Assembly (NCBI GenBank): GCA_039566865.1
Contig: CM076961.1
Coordinates: forward strand, 565,501-629,500
Length of the DNA stretch: 64,000 nucleotides
Source of the DNA: Aurelia coerulea
Taxonomy: Eukaryota; Cnidaria; Scyphozoa; Semaeostomeae; Ulmaridae
Direction: 5' to 3'
Shown here: positions 46,772 to 58,912 of the stretch, in pieces
Numbering within the stretch: the stretch's first letter is position 1
How the letters are laid out: the number at the start of each line of letters is the position of its first letter
The notes under the pieces: generated by a model
Seen by the model: only the letters and a program-made list of their open reading frames with translations
The model's database searches: none
What the model was told of the DNA's origin: nothing
Position numbers and translations under genes: made by a program

Positions 46772-49700
46772 AAACAATGCAGCAAAGATCAAGAAAGTGA
46801 ATCACTTACCAATTAATCTTTGACCAATCAATTCAAATTTTCAGGATAAAATATGTTTAAATGGCCAACAATAAATTCTTGATTGCTTGATCTAGGAACG
46901 AAAGATATCATTTTGAGTATCATGAATAAGAAACATTCTGCTAACAACCATAAGAGTTTATAGATTGATAGATATTTTCACGAGAAGAAAGAACTTTTCT
47001 GGACCTTTGGCTTAAAGAGCAGATTTTCTGAAACAATCTTGATCAGGACAAAATTTAAATCAATTCAAATAAGATTAATACTGAAAAAACTAATCGCTAG
47101 TTTTTTAATCGACTGTATAAGTTGGGTAAATCGGAAAAACTGCTTTTGAAAAACAAAATTTATTACAATTCAAAAGTGATCTAATCGCTACTATTCGTAA
47201 TCAACTTATAACGGCTATTCGGAAACATGTTTCGAATATCTAAATATGTTTTCATCTTTATAAAATTTCAAAAAGTAAAGAAATTTTGTTTAATTTACAT
47301 GCAAATTACGAACTGGAATCGGAAAAGTAAAGAAAGAGAACAGTTAAACGAGGAAAGATTTTTACTGAATCTCAGGTGTATTTATTGCCGGAGAGAACTT
47401 TTTCTCTTCAGCGTAAAATATATACACAACCTTTATTGGTTGGAAATTTCACAAAATTCAGAAATCATCATCGAATTTATATCACAACAATCTAACAACG
47501 AAGTTAATCATTTAAATAGTTAGTTCACTACCACAGCAAAAGTATGAAAATTTACCATGAATTGAAGCATACAAAATTGGGCGATATGAAATCTTCATCA
47601 AAAATTCAAGCAGCCAAGCACCTTCTAAAGAAATTCCAACTAATTTTCACATCAGCCGTCGATGCACCTTATATCTCGGTATCATATGCAAATTAGATAT
47701 TATCATGTGATCAACACGTGATAAGAAAACGTCATTATCGATCAACGTAATCAAAAGAATAATGTGTTATCTTTCCTGGATTTCATTGACAAGTGAATTA
47801 TATCTAAAAATCAATATTTAGTATTAAGTGAAATTACTGCAAGTATACGTTGGCTCAAATGAGATGAAATTAAATAATTCTTTGAATATCTTATGATCTT
47901 ATTTGGGTGATATCAGAGAAATATTGTCGTTTTTCATCCGGACAGTTATGATTCTTACGAAAAGTCTTCATAACGAAATCATGTAATTCGCAAAGAACAC
48001 ATTCTTTTAGGACACGTTTTGCACTTTTCATGTCCAAGGCGGACATTGGCGACCGTTGCCCCAATGTTATTCCTTTTCAACTTACAATTATGAATGATCT
48101 ATTACTTCCACCAACAAAGTTCTGCTGTCTCCTAAAACCCTAAAGAACCGTTAGGTACAATATCTAAAATTGACGATACAAAGGGATTTCTTGAAACCGT
48201 TTACGAAAGCATGACAAAATCTAGCAACCACTGTGTTTCTTGAAAAACATCTACAATATGGAATCTTCTATGGTTTGAGTCAAGCGACTGTTTTAAGCAA
48301 AATAGAGACACTAGAACTACGAGAAACCCAGTTTGAAACAAAACGAATAAGTAAATTTAAGCTGGAGACAAACTAAAATAAACAATTTTAGTTATGATTA
48401 CAGGGGATCGCGTGGAATTGCAAACCAATGCAAACAAAAAATTGCAGAAAATGCCATCGCAAGATTTATGCTCCTGAAGCACCCTTGGTTATGAAATAAA
48501 CATCTACATATTGCAGAAAAGAAACATTGCAGAAGACATCATCTTGAGGAATCTACAGGAATCTACTCGTCTGATGTCGCTAAATGCAATAAAACAAATC
48601 GTACACGCAACGTTAGAATACACAGTAGGTCATATCGAATTAGGACTGAAGAGTGTAGTGGGGTTATCATATGAAATGAAAGGTTACTGAAGAAATACGC
48701 TTGAGGTCATTTGCTGCATAAGTTTGCAATCAGTTCGCTAGTCTGAGGTACCCCTTCAATAAAACCGTGCACAGATCTGCTCCATATCGTGGGAGATAAG
48801 ATTTCCAGGGAGAATAAAAAGCTGGTAGAGCTTATCAAAGATGATCTAAACTGCTCGAAGCAATGCGAAACTACAGATTTCATAGATTGAGAGAGAGATA
48901 ATGATAGGTTGGAATAACAAGGGTATCGGACAGATTTACACATTTTGGTGTTTAATCAGCTAATGAAATATGAAAGATAAACTATGATTACGTTTTAACA
49001 CCTGCATTATGTTTTATCTGCAAAATTTTGATTTCATCTCCAAAATTTTTGGCTTTAAAATGATGTCTTTTAGGCAGAGAAAAGTGATGACGTATCATGA
49101 CGTAATGAAAATGATAGGGGTGGAATTTTTACGCAAGGAGAGAATATTGCTGGGATCAATCTCTGCCTCTTCTGTAATTTCATGGTTGCACATAAACTTG
49201 AGTTTTCGAATTTGGATAATTCTACACACCGGAGTTGATAGTTTTTCTTTATTCCACTGGTATGAACTAGATTTCAAAAGGTACAAAGTTGTACCAGTTA
49301 AAAAGATACAGAAAATGGTTTCTTTCATGTTTACAATTTGAAAAAAAATGCTTGTTGTCTTCAAACATTCCTGTATTTTGATCACTAGAGCATCGGTGCG
49401 TAAACATTTGATAAGATAAAGGAACAGATTAAACCTTTTCTCTTAATCTTGTCTGAAATACCCTTCATTATTTAAAATCAGACTTTGAAACCTGGAAACA
49501 TTTTCAGGAGCAAAAATAAATCAATTTGGAAAGCATCCGGTAAGGTTAAAGGGTTAACAGTTGCAATATCTGACGATCAAAAAAGAATTAAATAGCTTTC
49601 ATTAGTTATAAAAACATGATTGATTTAGGGCTGATAAAAAAACATCCATCTCTATACTCGAAGTGGAGGGCAACGTTACAACTGCTCAATTAATGAAATA

Positions 49701-49927
49701 CCGATAATTTTATATTGAAATTAACCAATTAGAGAGACTGCTTAACTACACATTCTCTTTTTCTGCAAAGAAATTTCGAACCTCAAGAGAGGTGAGAATC
49801 CACCTAAATAAGAATAGCTACTACTCAAACGGAACCCCCACGAAATAAAAGTCATGCCTCGTCTTGACAGCATCAAAAAGTGCTTCAAGTGAACCACTTG
49901 AAAATGAATCAAGAGAAGTACTTCAAG
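46772..49927. other. 3.1 kb without a recognised gene or repeat
   Basis: The longest feature-poor stretch of the window and strongly AT-rich. Frames at 47227-47523 (98 codons, with CIYCRRE), 49009-49341 (110 codons) and 49095-49385 (minus) have no recognisable domain. The last two overlap on opposite strands, so at most one could be coding. Confidence 0.5.
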
Positions 49928-50085
49928 GTGACGCTCATACAGTTCCCGTTAGGTAACTGAAGTTAAGATTGGTCGAATAATGTTCAAATTTGGATGGGCG
50001 ATTTCAGCTGCCTAATCAAACAACTCGCTTCCCCGTCCTTCGGAAGGGACATTAAACTAGGGGTCGCATGCTTGGCATGGGTATT
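49928..50085 (+). mobile_element. 5S rRNA-derived SINE
   Basis: AACTGAAGTTAAGATTGGTC, then TTGGATGGGCGATTTC, match the internal promoter region of 5S rRNA (GGAAGTTAAGC ... TTGGATGGGNGACC) in order and spacing. Downstream, CCCGTCCTTCGGAAGGGACA plus TTAAACTAGGGGTC is a block typical of SINE bodies attached to 5S or tRNA heads. The 5' third of 5S is barely recognisable and there is no intact 3' stem, so this is a retroposon and not a 5S gene. Confidence 0.65.
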
Positions 50086-50269
50086 CAAAAGCTGGCAATT
50101 AAGTGTTTCAATTATAAATAAAAACATGTACGAATTGCAATGCCTACATGTAATCTCTAGCTTCTGAACTAGGCAATAGATAGCTTATAAAAGAGTTCCT
50201 GTTTCGCTACGAAGGATCACCCAAGCACATGTGCAAGATGAAATGCAGCGGCAGAAATTTAGGGAACAG

Positions 50270-50632
50270 AGTTGCGCTTGTCGAGCATAAATCACGAGAA
50301 AGCTTTGATGATCACTATGTTTCTATGGATAAGACTAAATTGCAGACTAGATCGTTGATCATATAATTACCTAAGACTACATGGTTCTACTATCATTCTG
50401 CAGGGGACAAAATGACCCCGTTTACGAGATGGTACACATTATAGAAAACAGAACTGCCTTTGTAAATCGTAAATCACGAGAATGCTACAATCGATAATGT
50501 TACCATGTTACTATGGATAAGACTGAATTGCAGACTAGCTTGTTGATCTGTTAATTACCTTTTGATCTGTTAATTACCTTAGACTGCCTGGTCCTGTATC
50601 ATAAGGGGACAAAATGACCCTGTTCCAATCCA
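50270..50632. repeat. tandem duplication, 181-bp period, two copies
   Basis: TAAATCACGAGAAAGCT at about 50289 and TAAATCACGAGAATGCT at about 50470 begin parallel blocks. Both include ATGGATAAGACT, AATTGCAGACTAG and AGGGGACAAAATGACCC. Copy two carries an extra 20-bp internal duplication (TTGATCTGTTAATTACCT). Confidence 0.9.
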
Positions 50633-50955
50633 CCATCTATGCTCATCAATTAACACTAGCTCTAATTTAATCTCGTTTTTCAGCTGAGAGCTATGCGAGG
50701 TTTTAGTGCCATTTTGAGAATGCGGCTGTAAGGTTCATAATGATATCTTGTCATGATGAGAACATTTCTTGATCAAATAAGCGTGTGAAAATTTCGTTTC
50801 TTTCGTGTCTCGTGGTCAGGTCATTCAAAAGCATTCATTTTACAGGCCTAACTTCTCTGCAGTATCTTTAACAATTTAAACCATCTAAGCCTCTTTAACA
50901 CTTCTTGGAACGATCATGAACACCTGGATTCCTATAGTTACCTCCTGGAAAGTGT

Positions 50956-51120
50956 TGGGGCGTAGTGGTGCAATCCTCTAACTTTGCAGCCAGAGAAGCC
51001 AGGCGGACGGGGTTCGATACCCAGAAGAGCACTACCACTTGAGCGCCATGACAAAGGGTCGCGGACTCCATCATGTCTTCTCTTCGATACAGAAGGTGTC
51101 GTGGCGCTAAAAACCGCAAC
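50956..51120 (+). mobile_element. tRNA-derived SINE
   Basis: GGGGCGTAGTGGTGCAATCC contains a box A and GGGGTTCGATACCCAG a perfect box B (GGTTCGATACC at 51011-51021), spaced about 45 nt. A non-tRNA body follows (GGGTCGCGGACTCCATCATG). The acceptor stem does not close well, which argues against a working tRNA. Confidence 0.65.
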
Positions 51121-51324
51121 TTCACCTTGATCTCAGACAGACCTCATCTCTCTACCATGGAAAGAATCTCTTTTCCTGCTACCCTTCCAAGATTGTGAGC
51201 TCAAGTCTCTTTGAAAAAGTCCTAGCTTTATTCAGTTTTCCCCTCTCACAGTTCGTAATAGCTCTAAACACAATACGCAAATGGCCTAATCTATTTCATT
51301 CAAAGTGACACTTCAAAGGTCCAT

Positions 51325-51416
51325 TGTAGACTTGCCTCAAGTCTATTTCGTCAACTGTACTTTACATTCAGACAGACTTACTACAGTTGACGAAATAGAA
51401 TTGGGGCAAGTCTACA
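51325..51416. repeat. palindrome with 35-bp arms
   Basis: The left arm TGTAGACTTGCCTCAAG..CTATTTCGTCAACTGTA and right arm TACAGTTGACGAAATAG..TTGGGGCAAGTCTACA differ at three or four positions. The loop is 22 bp. Probably a small foldback MITE; target duplication not clear. Confidence 0.85.
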
Positions 51417-54400
51417 TCCATTGCTAAAGAGGGCACTGCTAAATAGATTGAAAGAAATGGGGATCATTGAATGAAAGGCTTTGAATTAAGCGTGGCAATG
51501 TCCATCTCAATCAAACAGATCACACTCAAAAATCTTCTTCTATCAATTAACACTGCCTTAATTTAGCCTACCAACAAAATACACGTCAACACAATGCACA
51601 ACAAGTGGTTGCCTAAATGAAGTATTATTGTGCGAAATCATACGAATTGAATTGAATTGAATCATTTGATAGCTATGGCTCATATTTCCCTCCTCCACGT
51701 ACAGTGACCTAGACAAGACAAACTAGAGGGTATCACTCCGTACATATGTTACAAACGTGGTAAAAGCGTACAGTGATCTTTGGTACAAACGGTGTTATGT
51801 TGCGTTTATGGGTTTAGTATGACGAGTCCGTTATCTAAGACTACTTACAAAACGTTTTTCTGCATTTTCTACAAAACGCAGACGAATCTTTCGTTCGTGA
51901 AAAGAACAACTACGGCTAACCAAGGTTATTTACGACAAAAACGGCAACTTTCTAAGCTGAGGAAGAATTTCTTCCTTAAGAAATGCCTGCAAAAGCTCTC
52001 TTCAATTTCCACTCTTTATCATTTATACATTTCGCGACAGAAAGCGTATCAGATTGACGTGCTTCCAAACTTATTCAACTAGGAGGTAAAAGCGCTCGCT
52101 TCGCTCCACATCTATCGCCGCTGCGGAGGGCATATAAACAGTTGTTGTGCAAAGAGAAAAATTAGGCCAGTAAATTAGCTTCTGGCTATGTAAGAAAGCA
52201 AACCTTCCAAAAGTAATGTAAAGGTTCTCAGGCAACCGGCATGCATTGCTATCACCTGCTTTGTTTTTTGTGGCTTTCGTGGATATTGTTCAATGTTTGT
52301 TCAATGTTTGTTTAATGTTTGTTTAATGTTTGTCTGAACTTTTGAAATGTTTGGTCAAATGTTTAACACACTTTTGGAGAGACATGGTTGAATCAGGAGC
52401 TACAGCGACGTGGTGGTGATTTGAGCGATGCCAAAAAATAACTTTCTTGTAGCATGAAATTATGACATCTTTACAAATGGGACTGCAAAGCATCCTGGTT
52501 GTCCAAGAACCTTTAAATTGAGATAATTAATGGCAAACGTGATTAATATTTAATTTCTTAATGGATCATGATAAAACGACATCGACTTGACTATGAATTC
52601 GCATAAGTTTTATTTCCATTGATAGAGTTGCTTCCCCAGTAAACTTGAAGTGCTTGCAAATAATGGTTAATGAAGGGTTTTGCATGAGTCATTTGCGTTA
52701 TCGCATATTTTATGTTTCACGTGACAGACTATGATAAGAAACTGTCGAGTCAGGTCGAAGGATGCAGCTTCATAAATTCAGAGACATGGCTTTCCAGTCC
52801 ATGAGCAGTATATCTTATCGACATCAAACTGCATTATATAGCATAAAACTGCTGCATCAAATCCCCAGATATTTGGCAGCAAATTTCATGACACCTCAGC
52901 ATGAATTTGCAATAGAACATGCAATTCGAGGGTTGTATAAAATATTAAAAGATAAGATAAAAATGCGATAAAAATCGCGCATACTGTCTAATGATGAGAT
53001 ACATCTGATTAATTATGTGAAATTTGAACTTCTTCAAAGCAGTAGAATTTAAATTCAAGCAGGGGGCCAGATCATATTACAAGGCTTCAAAAATGTTTTG
53101 TCTACTTATCCGTTTGAGCGATTCGTATTCTTATGAAGCTCAGAAGATTGCATAACCACTCCTAAATACGTTTTAGTGCAAATTTCAGCAGGGTGTTGAG
53201 ATTGTTAAAGGGTGTACATGGAGATAATGATCATAAGCAGCAGAGAAAAGAAGATTGAAGAATTAATTAAAAAAGAAATCTCAAATCTGGTTTGAAACCG
53301 GTGTACGGTTGTGATAATTGAGATAAATTTTGCAATCAGAAAGTTTCATGGCGAGTAAGTAGGCGTAGTTTTGGCAAATGAGCACTTTTCGATGGTACCT
53401 TTGTTCGGAATGCAAAAATCTCTGCAGCAGATCTCGACCTCATTTTGCAACTAAATGATCTAGAATTTCGTAACCCTCAAGCAGGAACAATAAGGTCCCC
53501 AGATGCATAATTTCTCTCCCCAAAGCGGTACTAAGTTGTGACTCTTTCAGACTCACATATTTCTAGATCCCTTTTTCCCATTCATGCCTTCGGAAGATTC
53601 CTAGCTAATTCTAGCTAATTTTTTTTATATTCAATCAAAATTTTACAATACAAGTTACTTTTTAACACTACTTACAAAACTACTTTAAAATACTACAAAA
53701 ACGATACCTTGGAGAGCAAATGTCTATGGCAACTCCGCAGTCATTACATAAAACTAAAGACTAAAGACTAAATTCTAGCTAATCTAGGCCTACTATGGGA
53801 ACCCCTGGGCATCTGGAGGGTCACCCATCCGTATTTTGACCTCATATGACCAAGCTTAACTTCAAATACCTAATGGAAACTGTAAAGGCCGCTCAGCCAC
53901 TCACCATATAGACAACCCAGCTCAAAATGCAAGGCTTAGCCAAAACTACATAACTTAGAACTAATCAAGTTCTACAAAAATTCGTTGCATTAAGATAATC
54001 AATTTATAATCTACAAGGAAAATCAGCAGAAGTCTGCAAAAATCGATAAAATTGCGAGAACCAACATCAAAAAGTCAACGGGAAAGTCAACTTCGGGCAA
54101 AGGTAGGCCAACCTCTATAAGTAGGAATTTGCCAAGATGGATTTAAATACAAATACCTGAAAATAAATAAATGCGGAATCATAAAGAGCTGGATGGTTTA
54201 GAGCATCACATTCAAATATTGGTTTTTAGCTTAAATCATTAGATACCAGCAAACTTGGGAGAGGAAATGTTAAACTTTCTAGATGAAGTAGGATTATGAG
54301 GTACCTTAGATTCGGTGGCAAACATCAATTGATCTTACCATGGATGAAATTGATATATCTTATCAAAGTTTCCGCCCTTACAAATGTTTATAGTTGAAGA

Positions 54401-54600
54401 CAGATAGATTTGCAACTACTCTCATGAACGCCAAGAAATGTAAGATTGTTATGTCAGGATCAAGGTTGTCTAAATTTAACCTTTGTAGAAAGTTTAAGTG
54501 TATCAAAGAACAAATAAAATATAGACAGCATCAATGAGACAGAAGGAAGTTGCCAGAGAATGGACGGTGAAGTCACTAACTGCATATAAACGGTAGAGTC
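51417..54600. other. 3.2 kb without a recognised gene; small minisatellite at 52287-52335
   Basis: GTTCAATGTTTG occurs about four times in tandem at 52287-52335. The 100-codon plus-strand frame at 51780-52082 and a 69-codon frame at 52762-52971 lack domains or splice support. Confidence 0.5.
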
Positions 54601-55124
54601 GGTAAAAGTAACGGTAACGGTAACGGTAACGGTAACAGTAACGGTAACAGTAACGGTAAATGTAACGGTAACAGTAACAGTAAGGGTAACAGTAAAAGTA
54701 ACGGTAAAAGTAACGGTAAAAGTAACGGTAACAGTAACGCTAACAGTAACGGTAACAGTAATGGTAACGGTAATAGTAAATATAACAGTAACAGTAACAG
54801 TAAGGATAACGGTAAAAGTAACGGTAAAAGTAACGCTAACAATAACGCTAACAGTAACGCTAACAGTAGCGGTAACAGTAAGGGTAACGGTAAAAGTAAC
54901 GGTAACAGTAACGCTAACAGTAACAGTAACAATAACGGTAACAGTAACAGTAACAGTAATGGTAACGGTAAAAGTAACGGTAACAATACCAGTAACAGTA
55001 ATGGCAATGGTAAATGCAACGGTAACAGTAACAGTAAGGGTAACGGTAAAAGTAACGGTAAAAATAACGGTAACAATACAAGTAACAGTAGCAGTAAACG
55101 GTTATGATAATGGTAACGGTAACT
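54601..55124. repeat. hexanucleotide array (GTAACG / GTAACA / GTAAAA)n
   Basis: About 520 bp of GTAAC-based hexamers with a variable sixth base. Period six keeps frames open on both strands: poly-Leu/Pro on minus (166 codons) and Val-Thr repeats on plus (121 codons). I treat both as by-products. It is not the animal telomere repeat. Confidence 0.97.
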
Positions 55125-55202
55125 GACTAACTGACTTGATAACGAGTGTATGCTTGAAACGTCGTGTTTTGTACATCTTCACTATTTTATAGTACTTCAA
55201 TC

Positions 55203-55530
55203 GAGGGCGCCTACCTTGTAGGAACTGTGTTTATTCCCAGTACTGTTTTCGTGACATAGTACACAGAGTAATTGCTGTCCTGTCAAGATGACGTAAGAAT
55301 AATTTTGCGGTTTCAAATTCTGGTGTTGATGTAATACGAGATCAACTGTTATACGAGATGACCACAGGGAACCAGACAGCGTGATTTTTGATTGGTCAAC
55401 ACTAACAGACGTTAGAATTTGAAAATCACTGTAACTAAACACAGATTAACAGGACAGCAATTACTCTGTGTACTATGTCACGAAAACAGTACTGGGAATA
55501 AACACAGTTCCTACAAGGTAGGCGCCCTTG
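55203..55530. mobile_element. foldback MITE, identical 80-bp arms, 8-bp target duplication
   Basis: Arms 55204-55283 and 55449-55528 are reverse complements with no mismatch seen over 80 bp (AGGGCGCCTACCTTGTAGGA ... ATTGCTGTCCTGT). The loop is 165 bp. CTTCAATC flanks the element at 55195-55202 and 55531-55538. The 8-bp duplication points to hAT-type mobilisation, and the identity of the arms to recent insertion or recent conversion. Confidence 0.92.
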
Positions 55531-55538
55531 CTTCAATC

Positions 55539-56387
55539 ATTTATTTATGACAGTTCAACTAAAGTAAAACTACCCATGGTTTTCGTTTAGACCAAATTTG
55601 ATTTTCAGACAGTCTTAAATTTCAGTGTGCCTGCAAAGGACCCTGGGTGATAATGGCTCTTTAAGGATAGCTAACAGAATATTCTTGTCTCCCCATGTTA
55701 ACGAGCTCTCGCTTTCGGCGCGTGGAACAGAAGAGGCTCAAAGTTGTATCAAATCATTCGATAGTTGAAACAAGTCGTTGTCACGTTTAGTGGACTGTAA
55801 ATGCTGATGACTTGATTTGAAAACAGTTTATTGGAGGCCACCTTTAGCATATTAGGTTCAACCTCGGATTGGAAACTATTTAACAACATATGTTAGTATC
55901 CGATTCAAGTTAAAATGATAGCAGAACACAAGATGGTGTGACGAAAAGTGAAAAACTTGATATCTGTGAAAAAACGTGAGATCTGGATGGAACGTAAGTA
56001 CTCAGCTGATCATTTAGTTATTCTAAATGGGACTCGAAGATGATTCGACCCTTAGAAGCTCGAATTAATATTCATTCAAAAATCAATTGTCTGCCACAAA
56101 ATTTCACTCGTACCAGATTCATCATTAAATACCTAACAACATCGATCAGGTTATGGAGCATATGTTCTTACGTCATTTCATGAAAATAAACTGTCCACAC
56201 AAAAAGCAAAGATAGCAGGAGTCTAGAAAGAAAATGATTGACATGTAGAATTTAATTGGAAATTTTTAGCACCATCTATTAAAATCGACACGGCAAAAAT
56301 ACGATGTTTAAACCAGGCCCAGTTATCAGTCGCAACTACCAAAAACTTCCAAAGTAATATGACTTCGAAGCAAAAGCCACCCAGCTA
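55539..56387. other. no gene recognised
   Basis: Unique AT-rich sequence. Confidence 0.5.
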
Positions 56388-56472
56388 TACTCTCCTACGC
56401 AGAGGTTCCTTTGCTACGCAGTATTCTAATCCTTGCAATGCAAAATGACAGGAACCTCTGCATTGGAGAGTA
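56388..56472. repeat. 85-bp hairpin element
   Basis: The left arm TACTCTCCTACGCAGAGG + TTCCT and right arm AGGAA + CCTCTGCATTGGAGAGTA are inverse with two mismatches over 23 bp. The loop is about 39 bp. Same architecture as the 60-bp hairpin at 8986, but with different ends and no clear target duplication. Confidence 0.8.
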
Positions 56473-56857
56473 ACTAGATATATCTTCCCACTTTTCTTTC
56501 TCCAGCAAAGACAGCAGCAATTGAAAAATCTTCCAATTCGTCATCCAACAAGGAAACAAGTTGCCAACTGATTTCAAATACAAATAGTGAAATTTCAAAT
56601 CGAAAGTAAAACCCAATCACTCGCTGTTATTGCCTTAGGTATGGAGGTATTACTTTCAATCATAGCCTATGATTTCACCGTGGACAGCATTGACCTGAAG
56701 ATTATGCAGCGGTTACAAAACTTTATACAGGAAACGTGATACAAACCAACAAAGGAAACCAGACAAAATCAGCAAAGGTCTTTAACAAGAATTCAGACAT
56801 TTTCAGATCTGCAGGACGCCCTTTTAGTCTAACGCTAGCTGCCTCTTTGAAGCTAAA
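56473..56857. other. no gene recognised
   Basis: Unique sequence; short frames only. Confidence 0.5.
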
Positions 56858-56952
56858 GGGCATGTTTAAACCAGCTTGCTTTGCACGTGCCATACCTTGG
56901 TTGGCCTGTGTTGTCCAGTATTTTACCAGGAGAACATTTCTCATGTCAGGTT
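56858..56952. mobile_element. family-C MITE, left half
   Basis: CTAAAGGGCATGTTTAAACC, AGCTTGCTTTGCACGTGCC and ATACCTTGGTTGGCCTGTGT match the left end of the element at 15045. No right end was found within 200 bp. Confidence 0.65.
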
Positions 56953-57955
56953 AAGGCCATGCCTATCACACTAAAAGAGCTTCAGGGCAAAAAGAACGCA
57001 CGATTTACAACACTACTTAAGAGAAGCACACACGCCGCTTGAAGTCTAAGTACCAATGGATTAGTATCACTGCGTGTAACGGTGCCATGCTGTAACTTGG
57101 AATATTTCATCTTGCAAAGGACTATTGTTTTATTGGCTTCTAAATTGGGATTTCTCTTAAAACAACCTCATTATATAAACCGCTCTTGATATGCTGCGTG
57201 GCATGATATAAAGGGGTCTGATTGAAACATAAAGACAGTTTATGACTTGCGAATTGCTTTTCGAAATTAATTTTCAAATTTTCTGCAAAAATTAATCGTT
57301 TTGGTTCTGTGGTAGTACGTTTTGACCGTTGTCTCACAAATCTGATAGTTAGTGGCTCGAAATCCTTTGTGGTTCGAAACACAGTCGTGAACGTTCCACC
57401 CTAATTCCTTGGATGTGTTTTCTGGAATAGCCTATAACATTGCATAACGACTATTTATGTACAGAGTTATAAGTAGAGCAGCCAACACACTGTAGGATCG
57501 AAAATGGGGCTTTTGTGCCATCACATGACGTGATTTCTGCGAATAGAATCGAGGCTGACCTCATTCCATTCGAATCTCAAATATCGAACAAAATGTGACG
57601 TGAATTCTGCTTCCGTTCGAGTTGACGGGAAATTCCAAAGTCTACACATAAAAAGCTTCAATGCAATAATTGACAGTTAGAAACCAACCAAGTGACGAAT
57701 CTATTCCCAATCTGTGAAAGATGTCAACCGCTCTCTATTCCGATCTCAAATAACGAAAGCAGCGTAATACAGTGCCACAGTCTAGCGTAAAAACTAATTC
57801 TGTATTTTTGGTCATAATTGTTGACCTCTTCCAACCTGACGAAGATCTCTTTCCAATGTCAAATTTTACGCCAACCACTCTCTATTTGAATCTCGAATAG
57901 CGAAGATGTAGAGTTACAGCTATTTCTGTCAATTTTGTGGCTATTCATCTGGTTC
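56953..57955. other. no gene recognised
   Basis: Degenerate repeats of the type TCGAATCTCAAATATCGAA (57570, 57742, 57885) suggest an older tandem repeat continuing into the next entry. No supported exon. Confidence 0.45.
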
Positions 57956-58275
57956 TGAATCTGGAATGCTCAAGTCACGTGACTGCTTACCGTCCATCCA
58001 TTGGACACACACTATCGAATTTATGCATCACGTTACCTTTCATGATAAATAGATTCTCTCGCTGTCCATTCTGTGACCATTATCTAGAATGTTCCATTCA
58101 CTCAATCGTTTACGGCCCATCCACTGGACACACACAATCGAATTTATGCATCACATTACTTTGCATGATAAATAGATTCTCTCGTTGTTCATTCTGTGGC
58201 CATTTATCTGGAATGTTCCATTCACACAACCGTTTACGGCCCATCCACTGGACACACATTATCGACTGTATGAGT
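57956..58275. repeat. tandem repeat, about 124-bp unit, 2.6 copies
   Basis: CTGGAATG(C/T)TC starts near 57960, 58085 and 58209. Each is followed by CCATCCA.TGGACACAC, then ATCGAATTTATGCATCAC, then ATGATAAATAGATTCTCTCG. One plus-strand frame stays open through it (146 codons, with recurring MINRFSRC.FC), which I attribute to the repeat. Confidence 0.9.
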
Positions 58276-58837
58276 CATGTGACCTCACAAGTAAAAATAA
58301 ATATTGCCTCGCTTGGCTTGAAGCTTTCTACTAACTCCAGGCCAAAACAACTTCAGAGAGTCTTGTCCCGAGCCTAATCATAAATGCCCTTTACTTTCTT
58401 CGAAGGACCGAATTTTCTGTAAACAAACTACTTTTTATAACCAGTTGCCTTTGTACAATTTGTAAATAGACACTGAATTCCTTTGATTGTAAATTAGCAT
58501 GTATTACTTTAGGTTTATTGTAAATAGTTGGTGTAAATTAGCTTCATTCTTTTAAAACTATGTAAATACCAAATGAAAATAACCTGATATGTTCCCTGCT
58601 TTCCTTATAAGGAGCATAACTCAGACCACTACATGTCTCCGCTTCAAACCATACAAACTTCATCTAAATACTGTCGATAGAGGATCTTTTTCTAGGGCAC
58701 AATCAAACTGCCCTATAATGATAGCCTGAATACTTTATTTCCTTTTCTGTGGCAAGCCTAGAGGTGGTGGGTGCATTTTGATGATGAGTTCTTCTACTGT
58801 CATGAAAATTAGAATTTTGAACGGGCCAATCACAACC
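58276..58837. other. no gene recognised
   Basis: AT-rich unique sequence. Confidence 0.5.
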
Positions 58838-58912
58838 CTTGTTACAAAAACTTCCACAACGCTTGTTACAAAAACTTCCACAGCCCTTGTTACAAAAACT
58901 TCCACATGACCC
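58838..58912. repeat. 24-bp minisatellite, 3 copies
   Basis: CTTGTTACAAAAACTTCCAC plus four variable bases, three times. Confidence 0.95.

Noticed and set aside
54576..55126. Leu/Pro-rich (minus) and Val/Thr-rich (plus) open frames
   Set aside because: Direct consequence of a six-base repeat lacking stop codons; both strands are open at once.
57937..58377. 146-codon Cys-containing frame
   Set aside because: Spans a 124-bp tandem repeat; the repeated FSRCxFC text follows from the DNA repeat and no zinc-finger spacing is satisfied.
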